From Deltaproteobacteria bacterium (GTDB lineage Bacteria; Bacillota; Desulfotomaculia; Desulfotomaculales; JAGUVT01): a stretch of DNA of 41,167 nt. The position numbers were made by a program, and so were the translations under genes. The stretch spans positions 1 to 41,167 of the forward strand of contig JAGUVT010000131.1 in assembly GCA_020062745.1 (NCBI GenBank). Direction: 5' to 3'. Shown here piece by piece: positions 1 to 7,261 of the stretch (position 1 is its first letter; every line of letters begins with the position of its first letter). The notes below the pieces were generated by a model. It was not told the DNA's origin, did not search any database, and worked only from the letters and a program-made list of their open reading frames with translations.

Positions 1-417
1 ATTTACGCCTGCGAAGATTGCGTAAGACCCATGTGGCTGCGGTCAATGAACCAGGAAGCTCCCGCCTCTAAGCGTAAGCGTAGGCGGGAGAGGCTTCACA
101 ACGCCTGGCAGGCCATGACAGATACCGGAACACTGGAGGTGGAAACCGGCTTTGATCAGTCAAGCGGTTTTTTATACGCCAACGTGACCGACTCCGGCTG
201 CGGCATACCGGCAAAAGATCTGCCGCGTCTTTTTGATCCTTTTTTTACCACTAAGGCCAAGGGAACCGGATTGGGGCTGGCTATCGCCTATGAAATAATG
301 CGTGCCCACGGGGGTAACATTGAAGTGGAAAGCACGGAAGGAAAAGGGACCAGGGTAAAGATTTATATCCAGGCAGCAGCGGGGGTGGAAACTTATGCCG
401 AAAGTGCTGGTGGTTGA
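1..417 (+). CDS. Sensor histidine kinase, C-terminal ATPase part (cut by window edge)
   Basis: The reading frame is open from base 1, so the gene begins outside the window; the ATG at 31 is probably internal. The visible part is a GHKL/HATPase_c domain: an N-box remnant HNAWQAM, a G1 box DSGCGIP, an F box FDPFFTTK and a G2 box GTGLGLAIAYEIM. The protein should phosphorylate the response regulator that starts inside its 3' end (23-base overlap). Residues just before the N box (KRKRRRERL) do not look like the usual hydrophobic helix before HNAxxAM. They are encoded by an imperfect inverted repeat at 55-97, so the kinase may be disrupted or carry a small insertion here. The stimulus is unknown because the sensor part is not visible. 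Sure of the domain, unsure whether the gene is intact. Confidence 0.8.
   Translation: MYACEDCVRPMWLRSMNQEAPASKRKRRRERLHNAWQAMTDTGTLEVETGFDQSSGFLYANVTDSGCGIPAKDLPRLFDPFFTTKAKGTGLGLAIAYEIMRAHGGNIEVESTEGKGTRVKIYIQAAAGVETYAESAGG
55..97. repeat. Imperfect inverted repeat inside the kinase gene
   Basis: The arms gaagc-tcccgcct (55-67) and aggcggga-gag-gcttc (82-97) are reverse complements apart from three extra bases. The 14-base centre contains the tandem taagcgtaagcg. It lies exactly where the kinase sequence stops resembling its family. It could be a small mobile palindrome inserted in frame, or a chance hairpin. Confidence 0.5.
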
Positions 418-1753
418 TGATGAAGAAAGCGTCCGCCAGATGCTGAAAGACGTTTTGGAAAACGACGGATACAAAGTTTTACTGTCCGCCGACGGCAGGG
501 ACGCAATAAAAAAAATCAACGAAATGACCCCTGAAGCCGTCCTGCTGGATATTCGCATGTCCGAGACGGACGGCATGGCCGTATTGGAAATTATCCGTAA
601 AACCGGCAACATGGTACCGATAATCCTGATGACGGCTTTCGGGACTACCGACATGGCCATTCAGGCCATGCAGGCCGGCGCTTTTGATTATATCATCAAA
701 CCTTTCAACCTGGATGAACTGGTTTTAACCGTGCGTAAGGCCGTATCCATGCAGCAACTCGCGGCAGAAGTAACCGCCTTACGGGAAGAACTCGGCCAAA
801 AAACGGAAAACGCCAGGATGATCGGCCAGTCGGGCCGGATCCAGGCCGTATATAAGGACATCGGCCGGGTAGCCGATCGCAACGTTACGGTATTAATTCA
901 AGGAGAAAGCGGTACCGGCAAGGAACTGGTAGCAGAAGCCATCCACCGCAGCAGCAGCCGGCGGAATAAACCCTTCGTCAAAATAAACTGCGCCACCATT
1001 CCTGAAAACCTTCTGGAAAGCGAATTATTCGGCTACGAAAAGGGCGCCTTTACCGGAGCCGAGCGCAGAAAGCTGGGCAAATTTGAACTGGCTCATGAAG
1101 GAACCATTTTTTTAGACGAAATCGGTGAAATGAGCCTTTCCACTCAGGCCAAACTGCTCCGCTTATTACAGGAAAAAGAATTCGAGCGGGTGGGCGGCAC
1201 GGAAACAATCAAAATCGATGCCCGCATCCTGGCCGCCACCAACAAAGACCTGGCCCGGCTGACCAAAGAAGGAGGATTCCGGGAAGACCTCTACTTTCGC
1301 TTAAACGTAGTAACCATCTGGGTTCCGCCGCTGCGGGAAAGAGCCGATGACATCCCGGGTCTGGCCAGCTTTTTCTTGCAAGATTACAGCCGGGAATTCA
1401 ATAAGCAGATTATCGGCTTTTCAGCAGAAGCCATGATGCTTCTATGCCAGTATGACTGGCCCGGTAATGTGCGGGAGCTAAAAAACATCTGTCAGCGGGC
1501 GGTGATTATGGCCACCGGACCGGTGATCATGACTGAAGATCTGCCGTTCAGCATTCAAGCCAAAAATCACGGAGTAGAACCGCAACTAAATCCCGGCACG
1601 ACCTTAAAAGAAATCGTGTCCGACGTGGAACGGCAGGTGATTTTAAAAACGCTCCAGGAACATAACTGGAACCGCACTGCTGCGGCCGAAGCCCTGGGCT
1701 TGAACAGGAGGTCCCTTTACGCTAAAATGAAAGATTTCGGCCTGCTCCGGTAG
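395..1753 (+). CDS. Sigma-54-dependent response regulator, NtrC family
   Basis: This 452-residue protein activates RNA polymerase holding sigma-54 after phosphorylation by its kinase. Residues 1-120 are a receiver domain with the acidic pair VVDDEE, the phospho-acceptor in LLDIRMSETDG and the Lys of IIKPF. Residues about 140-380 are the AAA+ domain: Walker A GESGTGKELVAEAI, the sigma-54 contact loop GAFTGA and Walker B GTIFLDEIGEMS. The C-terminus (NRTAAAEALGLNRRSLYAKM) is a Fis-type helix-turn-helix. Length is normal for NtrC. The start overlaps the end of the kinase gene by 23 bases in another frame, the usual coupling of a two-component pair. The target genes are not known; I saw no convincing -24/-12 promoter before the next operon. 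Confidence 0.97.
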   Translation: MPKVLVVDDEESVRQMLKDVLENDGYKVLLSADGRDAIKKINEMTPEAVLLDIRMSETDGMAVLEIIRKTGNMVPIILMTAFGTTDMAIQAMQAGAFDYIIKPFNLDELVLTVRKAVSMQQLAAEVTALREELGQKTENARMIGQSGRIQAVYKDIGRVADRNVTVLIQGESGTGKELVAEAIHRSSSRRNKPFVKINCATIPENLLESELFGYEKGAFTGAERRKLGKFELAHEGTIFLDEIGEMSLSTQAKLLRLLQEKEFERVGGTETIKIDARILAATNKDLARLTKEGGFREDLYFRLNVVTIWVPPLRERADDIPGLASFFLQDYSREFNKQIIGFSAEAMMLLCQYDWPGNVRELKNICQRAVIMATGPVIMTEDLPFSIQAKNHGVEPQLNPGTTLKEIVSDVERQVILKTLQEHNWNRTAAAEALGLNRRSLYAKMKDFGLLR

Positions 1754-1818
1754 CAGGTGGGCAATATTTTCCTGCCGGTGAGCAAATTATGCCCATATTT
1801 GAAATCTTTGCACAACTA

Positions 1819-1850
1819 AACAGCCCTTTTAAAAGGGCTGTTTCATTTTT
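1819..1850 (+). terminator. Rho-independent terminator after the response regulator
   Basis: An 8-base GC-rich stem (aacagccc / gggctgtt) with ttttaaaa between the arms is followed by tcattttt. It separates the two-component genes from the transporter operon. Confidence 0.85.
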
Positions 1851-1911
1851 CTAATAGCATCATTTTTGCGTAAGAAGTATTTCATATCAAATTTTTAAAG
1901 AAAGGAGTGAA

Positions 1912-2313
1912 ATGATGGAAACTGTTGACATGCTTACAGACGATGAACTTGAAAAGGTAAGAAAATTTAATTTGACCATCGGCATAGTGGTCATGCTTTT
2001 ATCCGTTGTGATTTTCTGGGCCGGGGTAAACTTTCTCAAAGAGGACGTATATAAAGGCTATTTTAACCCGACCAGGCACCAGATTGTTGAACAGGACATG
2101 GATACCGGTGAAATTCTGGTCTGGAAAGATGTCCTGGGTAACGTGTATACTCCCGACGACCGGGATGTAAGGCTATTCCCTTACGGGGTTATGGTTTTAA
2201 TTCTGCTGCTGATGGGCGTATCCGCGGGCGCTTACACGGTACTGACCGAGCACTTCCTGCTCATGCTGGTTCTCAAGGACAGGTTGTCAAACAACCCCAG
2301 GCTGCAGTTATAA
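1912..2313 (+). CDS. Small two-helix membrane protein, first gene of the TSUP operon
   Basis: This 133-residue protein belongs to no family I recognise. It has a hydrophilic N-terminus, a membrane helix at about residues 22-42 (IGIVVMLLSVVIFWAGVNF), a polar central loop of about 45 residues with YFNPTRHQIVEQD and WKDVLGNVYTPDD, and a second helix at about 90-112. The start follows a strong AAAGGAGTG; an ATG three bases later would also work. It lies 32 bases before the TSUP transporter gene, so it is probably co-transcribed and may be an accessory subunit. That role is inferred from position only. Confidence 0.75.
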   Translation: MMETVDMLTDDELEKVRKFNLTIGIVVMLLSVVIFWAGVNFLKEDVYKGYFNPTRHQIVEQDMDTGEILVWKDVLGNVYTPDDRDVRLFPYGVMVLILLLMGVSAGAYTVLTEHFLLMLVLKDRLSNNPRLQL

Positions 2314-2345
2314 CGTTTTTCACATTAACAGGAGGCAAAGACAAA

Positions 2346-3257
2346 GTGCAGATAGACATTTTTTTACCGATCGCCAGAATGCCTTTTAATATTTTTTCCG
2401 TCCTCGGAATGGGAGGGGCGGTAGGACTGCTTTCCGGTCTTTTTGGAGTGGGGGGAGGTTTTCTTTTAACACCTTTATTAATGATGGCCGGCGTGCCGCC
2501 GGCAGTGGCGGTGGCCAGCGACACCAACCAGATTGTAGCCGCTTCCGCTTCGGGAACGCTTGCACACAGCCGCAACAGCAACGTCGATTTCAAGCTGGGG
2601 TTTATCATCCTGGCAGGAGGGTTGATCGGCGGCAGCTATGGTACGGAACTGGTCAAAATCTTAAGAGGCTTGGGAAGTTTTGAGTTTGTAGTAAAAATCG
2701 CCTACGTTGTTATGCTTTTTGCCGTGGGAGTGTTTATGTTTTTTGAAAGCATCCATACCCTTAGAAAGAAGCCGGGGGAAGAAAGCAAACCCGTACCGCG
2801 AAAGTTTATGCAGAGCCTTCCTTTGCAGCTTTATTTTGAAGTTTCCGGTGTCCAGTGCTCCTTGCTGGCTCTATTCGGCCTGGGCTTTTTAATCGGCATC
2901 CTGGCTGCCATAATGGGAGTCGGCGGCGGGTTTATCATGCTGCCGGTAATGATCTACATCATCGGCATGCCCACTTTAAAAGCCGTGGGAACAAGCATCT
3001 TTACCGTAGTTTTTACTGCCATCAACGTTACCATTGCCCAGGCCATACTGAACGGAACCGTCGACCTGGTTCTCGCCATGCTATTGCTCATCGGTTCCTC
3101 TATCGGCGCCCAGTTCGGAGTAAAAATAGGCAAACAACTAAGGGGAGAACAACTGCGAATCGTTTTCTCACTGGTTGTCCTGGCAGTAATGGTAAAAATT
3201 CTTCTTGATTTATTGGTCGCCCCCACGAGCACCATAGTGCCGGGAGGTGGACATTAA
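2346..3257 (+). CDS. TSUP (TauE/SafE) family transporter
   Basis: A 303-residue integral membrane protein of the TauE/SafE family, whose members export sulfite, sulfonates or related anions. It shows the family's internal duplication: GLLSGLFGVGGGFLLTPLL near residue 27 and LIGILAAIMGVGGGFIMLPV near residue 180, each with a VGGGF turn between membrane helices. The start is GTG, 9 bases after AGGAGG. The stop codon overlaps the ATG of the following gene by one base. That neighbour is a TIGR02186-like protein, a pairing seen elsewhere with this transporter type. In a sulfur-metabolising anaerobe sulfite is a reasonable substrate, but the sequence does not decide it. Confidence 0.93.
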   Translation: MQIDIFLPIARMPFNIFSVLGMGGAVGLLSGLFGVGGGFLLTPLLMMAGVPPAVAVASDTNQIVAASASGTLAHSRNSNVDFKLGFIILAGGLIGGSYGTELVKILRGLGSFEFVVKIAYVVMLFAVGVFMFFESIHTLRKKPGEESKPVPRKFMQSLPLQLYFEVSGVQCSLLALFGLGFLIGILAAIMGVGGGFIMLPVMIYIIGMPTLKAVGTSIFTVVFTAINVTIAQAILNGTVDLVLAMLLLIGSSIGAQFGVKIGKQLRGEQLRIVFSLVVLAVMVKILLDLLVAPTSTIVPGGGH

Positions 3258-4090
3258 TGAAAAAATATTTTCTCTTAATAATAGCGTTGTTTTTAGCATT
3301 TTACAGTCCTGACCTTTCAGAAGCAAACAACCTGCAGGAAAACATGCAACTCTCCATCAACCCGGAAACCATCAGCATCAACCTGGGATTTAAAGGTGGA
3401 GAAGCTGAAATAACCGGCTCTATCCCGCCGGGAAGTGAAGTTTACCTGAAACTACAATCCGCCCCCGGTACGGTACCGCTCAATCAGAAAGATAAGAAGG
3501 GGCCTTTATGGATAACGGTAGAACACGTCCAGGTAGAAGGAGTACCTAAAATCTGTCAGGTATTGAGTTCAAACAGCATTGCGGGACTTTCACCGGATTT
3601 AAGCGAAACAATGGAAATTGACAACCAGTTTTACTTTATTAAGAGAAAGGGACGAGTCACCAAAAAAGAAGAGGGAAAGAAAGAAGTGTTGCCGCCCGAT
3701 TCATCTTCCCAATACCTGGACGGCCTGATAAACATTTATAAGAAACGCAACCTCTATGCAATCAGGGAAAATGCGCTAGAAGTAACAGGCAATAGTTTTC
3801 ATGTCAATATAGCAATCCCGCCTGAAATTCCACCAGGAGATACAATAATTACCGCTTATGCTGTAAAAGAAGGTAAAATCATCGGCAAGGCCCAATGCAA
3901 CTTGTTTGTTAAAAACACAGGTATCGCCGGTTGGGCCCGCAACCAGGCCATTACCAACGGCCCAATGTACGGTATTATCGCAGTAATAATAGCCTTAATC
4001 GGCGGACTGGGTATAGGAACCGCATTCAACTGGTTGGATAAAATCTTCTCCAGAAACAAGCACAAAGGAGCGGCATCGGATGTACATTGA
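3257..4090 (+). CDS. TIGR02186/Alph_Pro_TM-like exported membrane-anchored protein
   Basis: This 277-residue protein has a signal peptide (KKYFLLIIALFLAFYS), an extracytoplasmic beta-rich domain and one C-terminal membrane helix at about residues 240-262, then a basic cytoplasmic tail. The body follows the pattern of the putative transmembrane family TIGR02186: NLGFKGGEAEITGSIPPGSE, then PLWITVEHVQVEGVPKICQV, matching the family's GIWVN...VPSFYAV region. The family was first described in alphaproteobacteria next to TauE/SafE transporters, and the same adjacency holds here. The start overlaps the transporter stop (TAATG). It is probably an outward-facing partner of the transporter; function is otherwise unknown. 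Confidence 0.8.
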   Translation: MKKYFLLIIALFLAFYSPDLSEANNLQENMQLSINPETISINLGFKGGEAEITGSIPPGSEVYLKLQSAPGTVPLNQKDKKGPLWITVEHVQVEGVPKICQVLSSNSIAGLSPDLSETMEIDNQFYFIKRKGRVTKKEEGKKEVLPPDSSSQYLDGLINIYKKRNLYAIRENALEVTGNSFHVNIAIPPEIPPGDTIITAYAVKEGKIIGKAQCNLFVKNTGIAGWARNQAITNGPMYGIIAVIIALIGGLGIGTAFNWLDKIFSRNKHKGAASDVH

Positions 4091-4108
4091 GTTTTTTCTG
4101 CCCGCGAC

Positions 4109-4158
4109 GGAGGGAAAAACATTCCCTCCTTTTAATAGGCCCGCAAGGGCCTTTTTTT
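4109..4158 (+). terminator. Tandem terminator hairpins after the TSUP operon
   Basis: Two stems follow one another: ggaggga/tccctcc (4109-4129), then aggccc/gggcct (4137-4152) with a run of seven T. The second is a canonical intrinsic terminator. Confidence 0.88.
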
Positions 4159-4230
4159 ATTGTATAGGAAATTATGCTGCGGGCCGCTTTGTGGATAACT
4201 TTTTAAGTCGCCCGAAGGGCGAATTTGTTC

Positions 4231-4353
4231 TTAAAAAATCAAAACCCGCACCAAAAACCCCAACCCCACGGCAGCAATGCCGAGAGCTACGACCTGGAAT
4301 ATCCCTGTAATATCCACTTCGGGTTCGCGAAAAGGAAATTCTTTTTCCCCCAT
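4231..4353 (-). CDS. Small single-span membrane protein (about 40 residues)
   Basis: This short frame encodes a charged N-terminus (MGEKEFPFREPEVD) followed by one hydrophobic helix (ITGIFQVVALGIAAVGLGFL) and ends RVLIF. An AAAGGAAAGG lies about 10 bases before the ATG at 4353; a second ATG at 4362 sits too close to it. It lies downstream of the P-type ATPase on the same strand. I do not recognise a family. Good composition and a plausible ribosome site make it likely real; its role is unknown. A GC-rich hairpin (4209-4221, cgcccgaagggcg) beyond its stop may end transcription. Confidence 0.55.
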   Translation of the reverse strand: MGEKEFPFREPEVDITGIFQVVALGIAAVGLGFLVRVLIF

Positions 4354-4482
4354 CCGGCCCATTCCTTTCCTTTGTTTTCTTTTATCTTAAGACATTTATG
4401 CCTGAAAAACCAACGCATTTGCGCTCAGACAACTAAAATAAGCTCTCAATACCCGCATTCCAAGTCCGGCGTTTCACAAGTA

Positions 4483-6393
4483 CTACTTGAGCCGGTAGAA
4501 CAACAAACGACCGGCACTGGCAACCACAAACACCGAACCGGCGTTGTGCACCAGCGCACCTGCTACCGGACCGATAAAACCAAGAGATGCCAGGACAACG
4601 GCGCCCGTGTTGATTAAGATGGAAAGAAAAATACCCTGGTTAATTACCTTCAGGGTTCTCTTCCCCAGTTCAATCAACCGGGGAACCCTGCCGGGGTCAT
4701 CCGAAAACAAAACAACATTGCCGGCCCCGGCCACCAGGTCGTTAGCGCCGGCCCCCATGACCATTCCCACATCTGCCGCAGCCAGGGCCGCCGCATCGTT
4801 GATCCCGTCGCCGACCATTGCCACCCGGCGCCCTTTTTCCTTCAGCTTCAGCACCACGCTCATCTTGTCTTCCGGTTTTTGCCCGGCCAGGTAATGAGCT
4901 ATTCCCATTTTTTCCGCCACTGCTCCGGCAGCTTTCTCATTATCCCCGGTAAGCAGCCATACTTCCCGGATCCCCAGTCGCTGCAATTCACCGACTGCTG
5001 CATCAACACCACTTTTTACAGAGTCCGCCATGGCAATTGCGCCAATCAACTGCTGTCCCACCACAAGAAAAACAGTCGTTTTACCTTCCTGCTCCTGTAA
5101 CTGCCGGTACGATTCCTGTTCTTCGCTCATAACTATACCTTGTTCAATCACCGCCTTGCGATCACCGACCAGAATAGCCGCACCCTTGAAAAGGGCTCTC
5201 ACGCCGGCGCCCGGCAAAGCAGTAAAATTGTCAGGGTCGTCAACCTCCAGACCCCGTCCGTACGCTTCTGCAACAATGGCTTTTGCCAGCGGGTGCTCTG
5301 AGTATTTTTCGGCTGCCGCGGCAAAACAAAGCACCTCTTCCTCGCTTGCTCCTGAAAAGCCCCGTACTTCTGTCACTTCAGGCTTTCCACCGGTAAGAGT
5401 GCCTGTTTTGTCAAAAACCACCAGGTCCACACGGCCCGCACTTTCAATGGCGTCTCCGCTTTTGATCAGAATTCCCTTTCCGGCGGCATTTCCTACAGCC
5501 GCCATAACGGCAGTGGGGGTGGCCAGTACAAGGGCACAGGGGCAAAATACCACCAGAATCGTGACGGCCCTGACCAGATCGCCGGTAACAAGGTAAACCA
5601 GTAAGGCAATGCTCAAAACGGCCGGCACCAGCCGGGAAGCCCACCGGTCCGCCGCCCTGACGGCGGGGCTTTTTTGCCTCTCCACCTGATCAACCAGTCT
5701 TATTACTCCGGCCAGGGCGGTATCTTCCCCCGCCCTGACAGACCGGATTTTTAATGCTCCAAAAAGGTTTGCGGTGCCGGTAAAAACCTGGCTGCCGGGC
5801 ATTTTATCTACAGGCATGGACTCCCCGGTAAGGGCGGCCTCGTTCACCGCCGACCGGCCGGATATCACCACGCCGTCCACCGGAATGTTCTCGCCCGGTT
5901 TAACCACTATAACGTCACCCGCTTTTACCTCACCGGCAGGCACTTCCACCAGCCGCCCGCCATCGTCCAGCCACGCCGTCCGGGGAACCAGACCGGCTAA
6001 ATTCCTGATTCCCTGTCTTGTTTTAGCTACCGTACGGTTCTCCAACAACTCACCCAAAGCCATGATCCAGGCCACCTCACCGGCCGCAAAGTATTCACCC
6101 GTTGCCGCTGCTGCAATCAGGGCAATACTGACCAGAAGGCCCGCCTTGTCATCCCACTTTAGAAAAAGCCCCGCAAAAGCGCCCCTTATTATCGGCAACC
6201 CGCAAACGATGATGGTGAACCACGCGGGGTCAAAACCGATGACCTCCTTTACCCGCCCGGCCCAACTCAACAACAAAAAAAGACCGGAAATGCCGACAAA
6301 AATATACTCCCGGCAAGCAAGGACCGGCGCGATACCAGTCGCCCCAGCCGGTTTTTTCTCTTCCCGGACAATAACACTTTCCAGTTTAATCAT
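4483..6393 (-). CDS. P1B-type heavy-metal translocating ATPase
   Basis: A 636-residue metal-exporting P-type ATPase. Visible in order: membrane helices from about residue 28; actuator loop with AALTGES; the intramembrane metal site FCPCALVLATPTAV; phosphorylation site DKTGTLTGGKPE; SEHPLAKAI (the HP of the nucleotide domain); hinge GDGINDAAALAAADVG; and a last helix with HNAGSVFVVASAGRLL. No N-terminal HMA metal-binding domain is present, which makes it short for the family. CPC with an HN.GS last helix does not point cleanly to copper or zinc, so I leave the metal open. GGAGG lies directly against the ATG, so the true start may be a few codons further in. It follows the CsoR-like gene by 7 bases and should be derepressed by the metal that repressor senses. 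Confidence 0.95.
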   Translation of the reverse strand: MIKLESVIVREEKKPAGATGIAPVLACREYIFVGISGLFLLLSWAGRVKEVIGFDPAWFTIIVCGLPIIRGAFAGLFLKWDDKAGLLVSIALIAAAATGEYFAAGEVAWIMALGELLENRTVAKTRQGIRNLAGLVPRTAWLDDGGRLVEVPAGEVKAGDVIVVKPGENIPVDGVVISGRSAVNEAALTGESMPVDKMPGSQVFTGTANLFGALKIRSVRAGEDTALAGVIRLVDQVERQKSPAVRAADRWASRLVPAVLSIALLVYLVTGDLVRAVTILVVFCPCALVLATPTAVMAAVGNAAGKGILIKSGDAIESAGRVDLVVFDKTGTLTGGKPEVTEVRGFSGASEEEVLCFAAAAEKYSEHPLAKAIVAEAYGRGLEVDDPDNFTALPGAGVRALFKGAAILVGDRKAVIEQGIVMSEEQESYRQLQEQEGKTTVFLVVGQQLIGAIAMADSVKSGVDAAVGELQRLGIREVWLLTGDNEKAAGAVAEKMGIAHYLAGQKPEDKMSVVLKLKEKGRRVAMVGDGINDAAALAAADVGMVMGAGANDLVAGAGNVVLFSDDPGRVPRLIELGKRTLKVINQGIFLSILINTGAVVLASLGFIGPVAGALVHNAGSVFVVASAGRLLFYRLK

Positions 6394-6400
6394 CCTCCGC

Positions 6401-6664
6401 TTATAAAAACTTGTCTAATGCCGCATTAAGCCTGGCAATTACTTCATCTCCCCTCCCCTCTTCAACACCCTGCAGCACGCAGGTTTCCAGGTGCTCCCGT
6501 AAAATAAGACGGCCGACCCTGTCCAGTGCCGCTTTAACCGCGCCAATCTGCAAAAGAACCTCGTCGCAAGAGCGGCCTTCCTCCACCATTTTCTTAATTC
6601 CCCTGACGTGTCCTTCAATTCGCGCCAGCCTGTTGACTGTTTCTACACCGTGACGGTGCTCCAT
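6401..6664 (-). CDS. CsoR/FrmR-family metal-sensing repressor
   Basis: This 87-residue all-helical repressor belongs to the DUF156 (CsoR/RcnR/FrmR) family. The core NRLARIEGHVRGIKKMVEEG, the Cys in RSCDEV, and HLETC further on give the Cys...His-x3-Cys pattern that binds Cu(I) in CsoR. The start chosen is the ATG 9 bases after GGAGG; a GTG nine bases further upstream lies against the ribosome site. It is the first gene of an operon with the metal ATPase and is preceded by a GC-rich palindromic operator. CsoR proteins bind such sites without metal and release them on metal binding. Other members sense nickel, formaldehyde or persulfide, so copper is likely but not proven. Confidence 0.92.
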   Translation of the reverse strand: MEHRHGVETVNRLARIEGHVRGIKKMVEEGRSCDEVLLQIGAVKAALDRVGRLILREHLETCVLQGVEEGRGDEVIARLNAALDKFL

Positions 6665-6703
6665 CACATCCACCCTCCCGTCATAAAAACATGATCTCTT
6701 CCC

Positions 6704-6729
6704 TATCCCCCATCCCCCGATGGGGGATA
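6704..6729 (-). promoter_or_regulatory. CsoR-type operator
   Basis: A perfect 10-base inverted repeat, tatcccccat and atgggggata, with a 6-base spacer. G-tract palindromes of this form are typical CsoR/RcnR targets. It lies just downstream of the promoter at 6735-6764, where bound repressor would block initiation. Confidence 0.8.
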
Positions 6730-6734
6730 AGAAG

Positions 6735-6764
6735 ATTATAAACCCCCGCTACCAGATACGTCAA
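6735..6764 (-). promoter_or_regulatory. Sigma-A promoter of the repressor-ATPase operon
   Basis: On the minus strand TTGACG (6759-6764) and TATAAT (6735-6740) are separated by 18 bases. The start point would fall inside the palindromic operator. Confidence 0.8.
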
Positions 6765-6893
6765 GGAAAGATTGCAAAAAATCCCTCCATCCTGTTCACC
6801 GGCAGCCGGGGCGGCTGTGCCGGTCATGTTAAAAGATACAAACATATTTCTTAAGAAATATATAAATATACTATATAAATAAGCAAAAAACGG

Positions 6894-6922
6894 TTGACTT
6901 ATCCGGAAAAATATGTTACAAG
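6894..6922 (+). promoter_or_regulatory. Probable promoter of the c-di-GMP riboswitch transcript
   Basis: TTGACT (6894-6899) and TACAAG (6917-6922) are separated by 17 bases and lie about 30 bases before the aptamer. The bases 6765-6890 upstream are A+T-rich and hold no gene I can support. Confidence 0.6.
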
Positions 6923-6949
6923 TAATCTGGTATAAGGAAATAATTACCG

Positions 6950-7040
6950 AAAAGAAAGGCAAAGCCACCGAAAGGTGGCGGCGCAAAGCTAAAGGGGCTA
7001 AAGCGGGCACTGGACCGCCACGCCAGCCAGTTGCCGGTAC
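6950..7040 (+). promoter_or_regulatory. Cyclic di-GMP-I (GEMM-I) riboswitch aptamer
   Basis: The GEMM-I hallmarks occur in order. The P1 strands are GGCAA (6958-6962) and TTGCC (7031-7035). A CCACC-GAAA-GGTGG stem-loop carries the GNRA tetraloop, followed by GCGCAAAGC and GGGCTAAAGC, and the closing helix ends CGCCAGCCAGTTGCC. It binds cyclic di-GMP. A terminator hairpin follows at 7055-7084, so it probably acts at transcription elongation on the gene at 7262 and the remnants behind it. Confidence 0.9.
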
Positions 7041-7054
7041 GAGTTGGATGTAAG

Positions 7055-7084
7055 AAGCCCGCTTGCCCGCCGGCAAGGGGGCTT
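7055..7084 (+). terminator. Expression-platform hairpin of the c-di-GMP riboswitch
   Basis: A 13-base stem (aagcccgcttgcc / ggcaagggggctt, one mismatch) with loop cgcc, followed by gtttaatggttttt. The U-tract is interrupted, so termination may be partial. The 7085-7261 stretch after it holds no gene I can support, only the ribosome site of the next gene. Confidence 0.6.
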
Positions 7085-7261
7085 GTTTAATGGTTTTTCC
7101 AGGTGGTTGGGGAAAGTAAGAAAGTCTATTTCATACCCGGAGGTGGTTTAAGGGGAATTCTCAGGTGTTTGATGCTCCTGCGCTCTATGGGTGAAGGTTG
7201 TGGCGGGACGGGTTGTTTTGCCTGAGTGGTTCAAAAAGGCCGGGAGGTGGGTTAAAAGAAG

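Noticed and set aside
1754-1911. Possible sigma-54 promoter before the TSUP operon
   Set aside because: No GG-N10-GC element with the right spacing was found; the region holds a terminator and an ordinary ribosome site.
6681-7076. 131-residue minus-strand frame
   Set aside because: It runs antisense through the CsoR promoter, operator and c-di-GMP riboswitch and has low-complexity composition.
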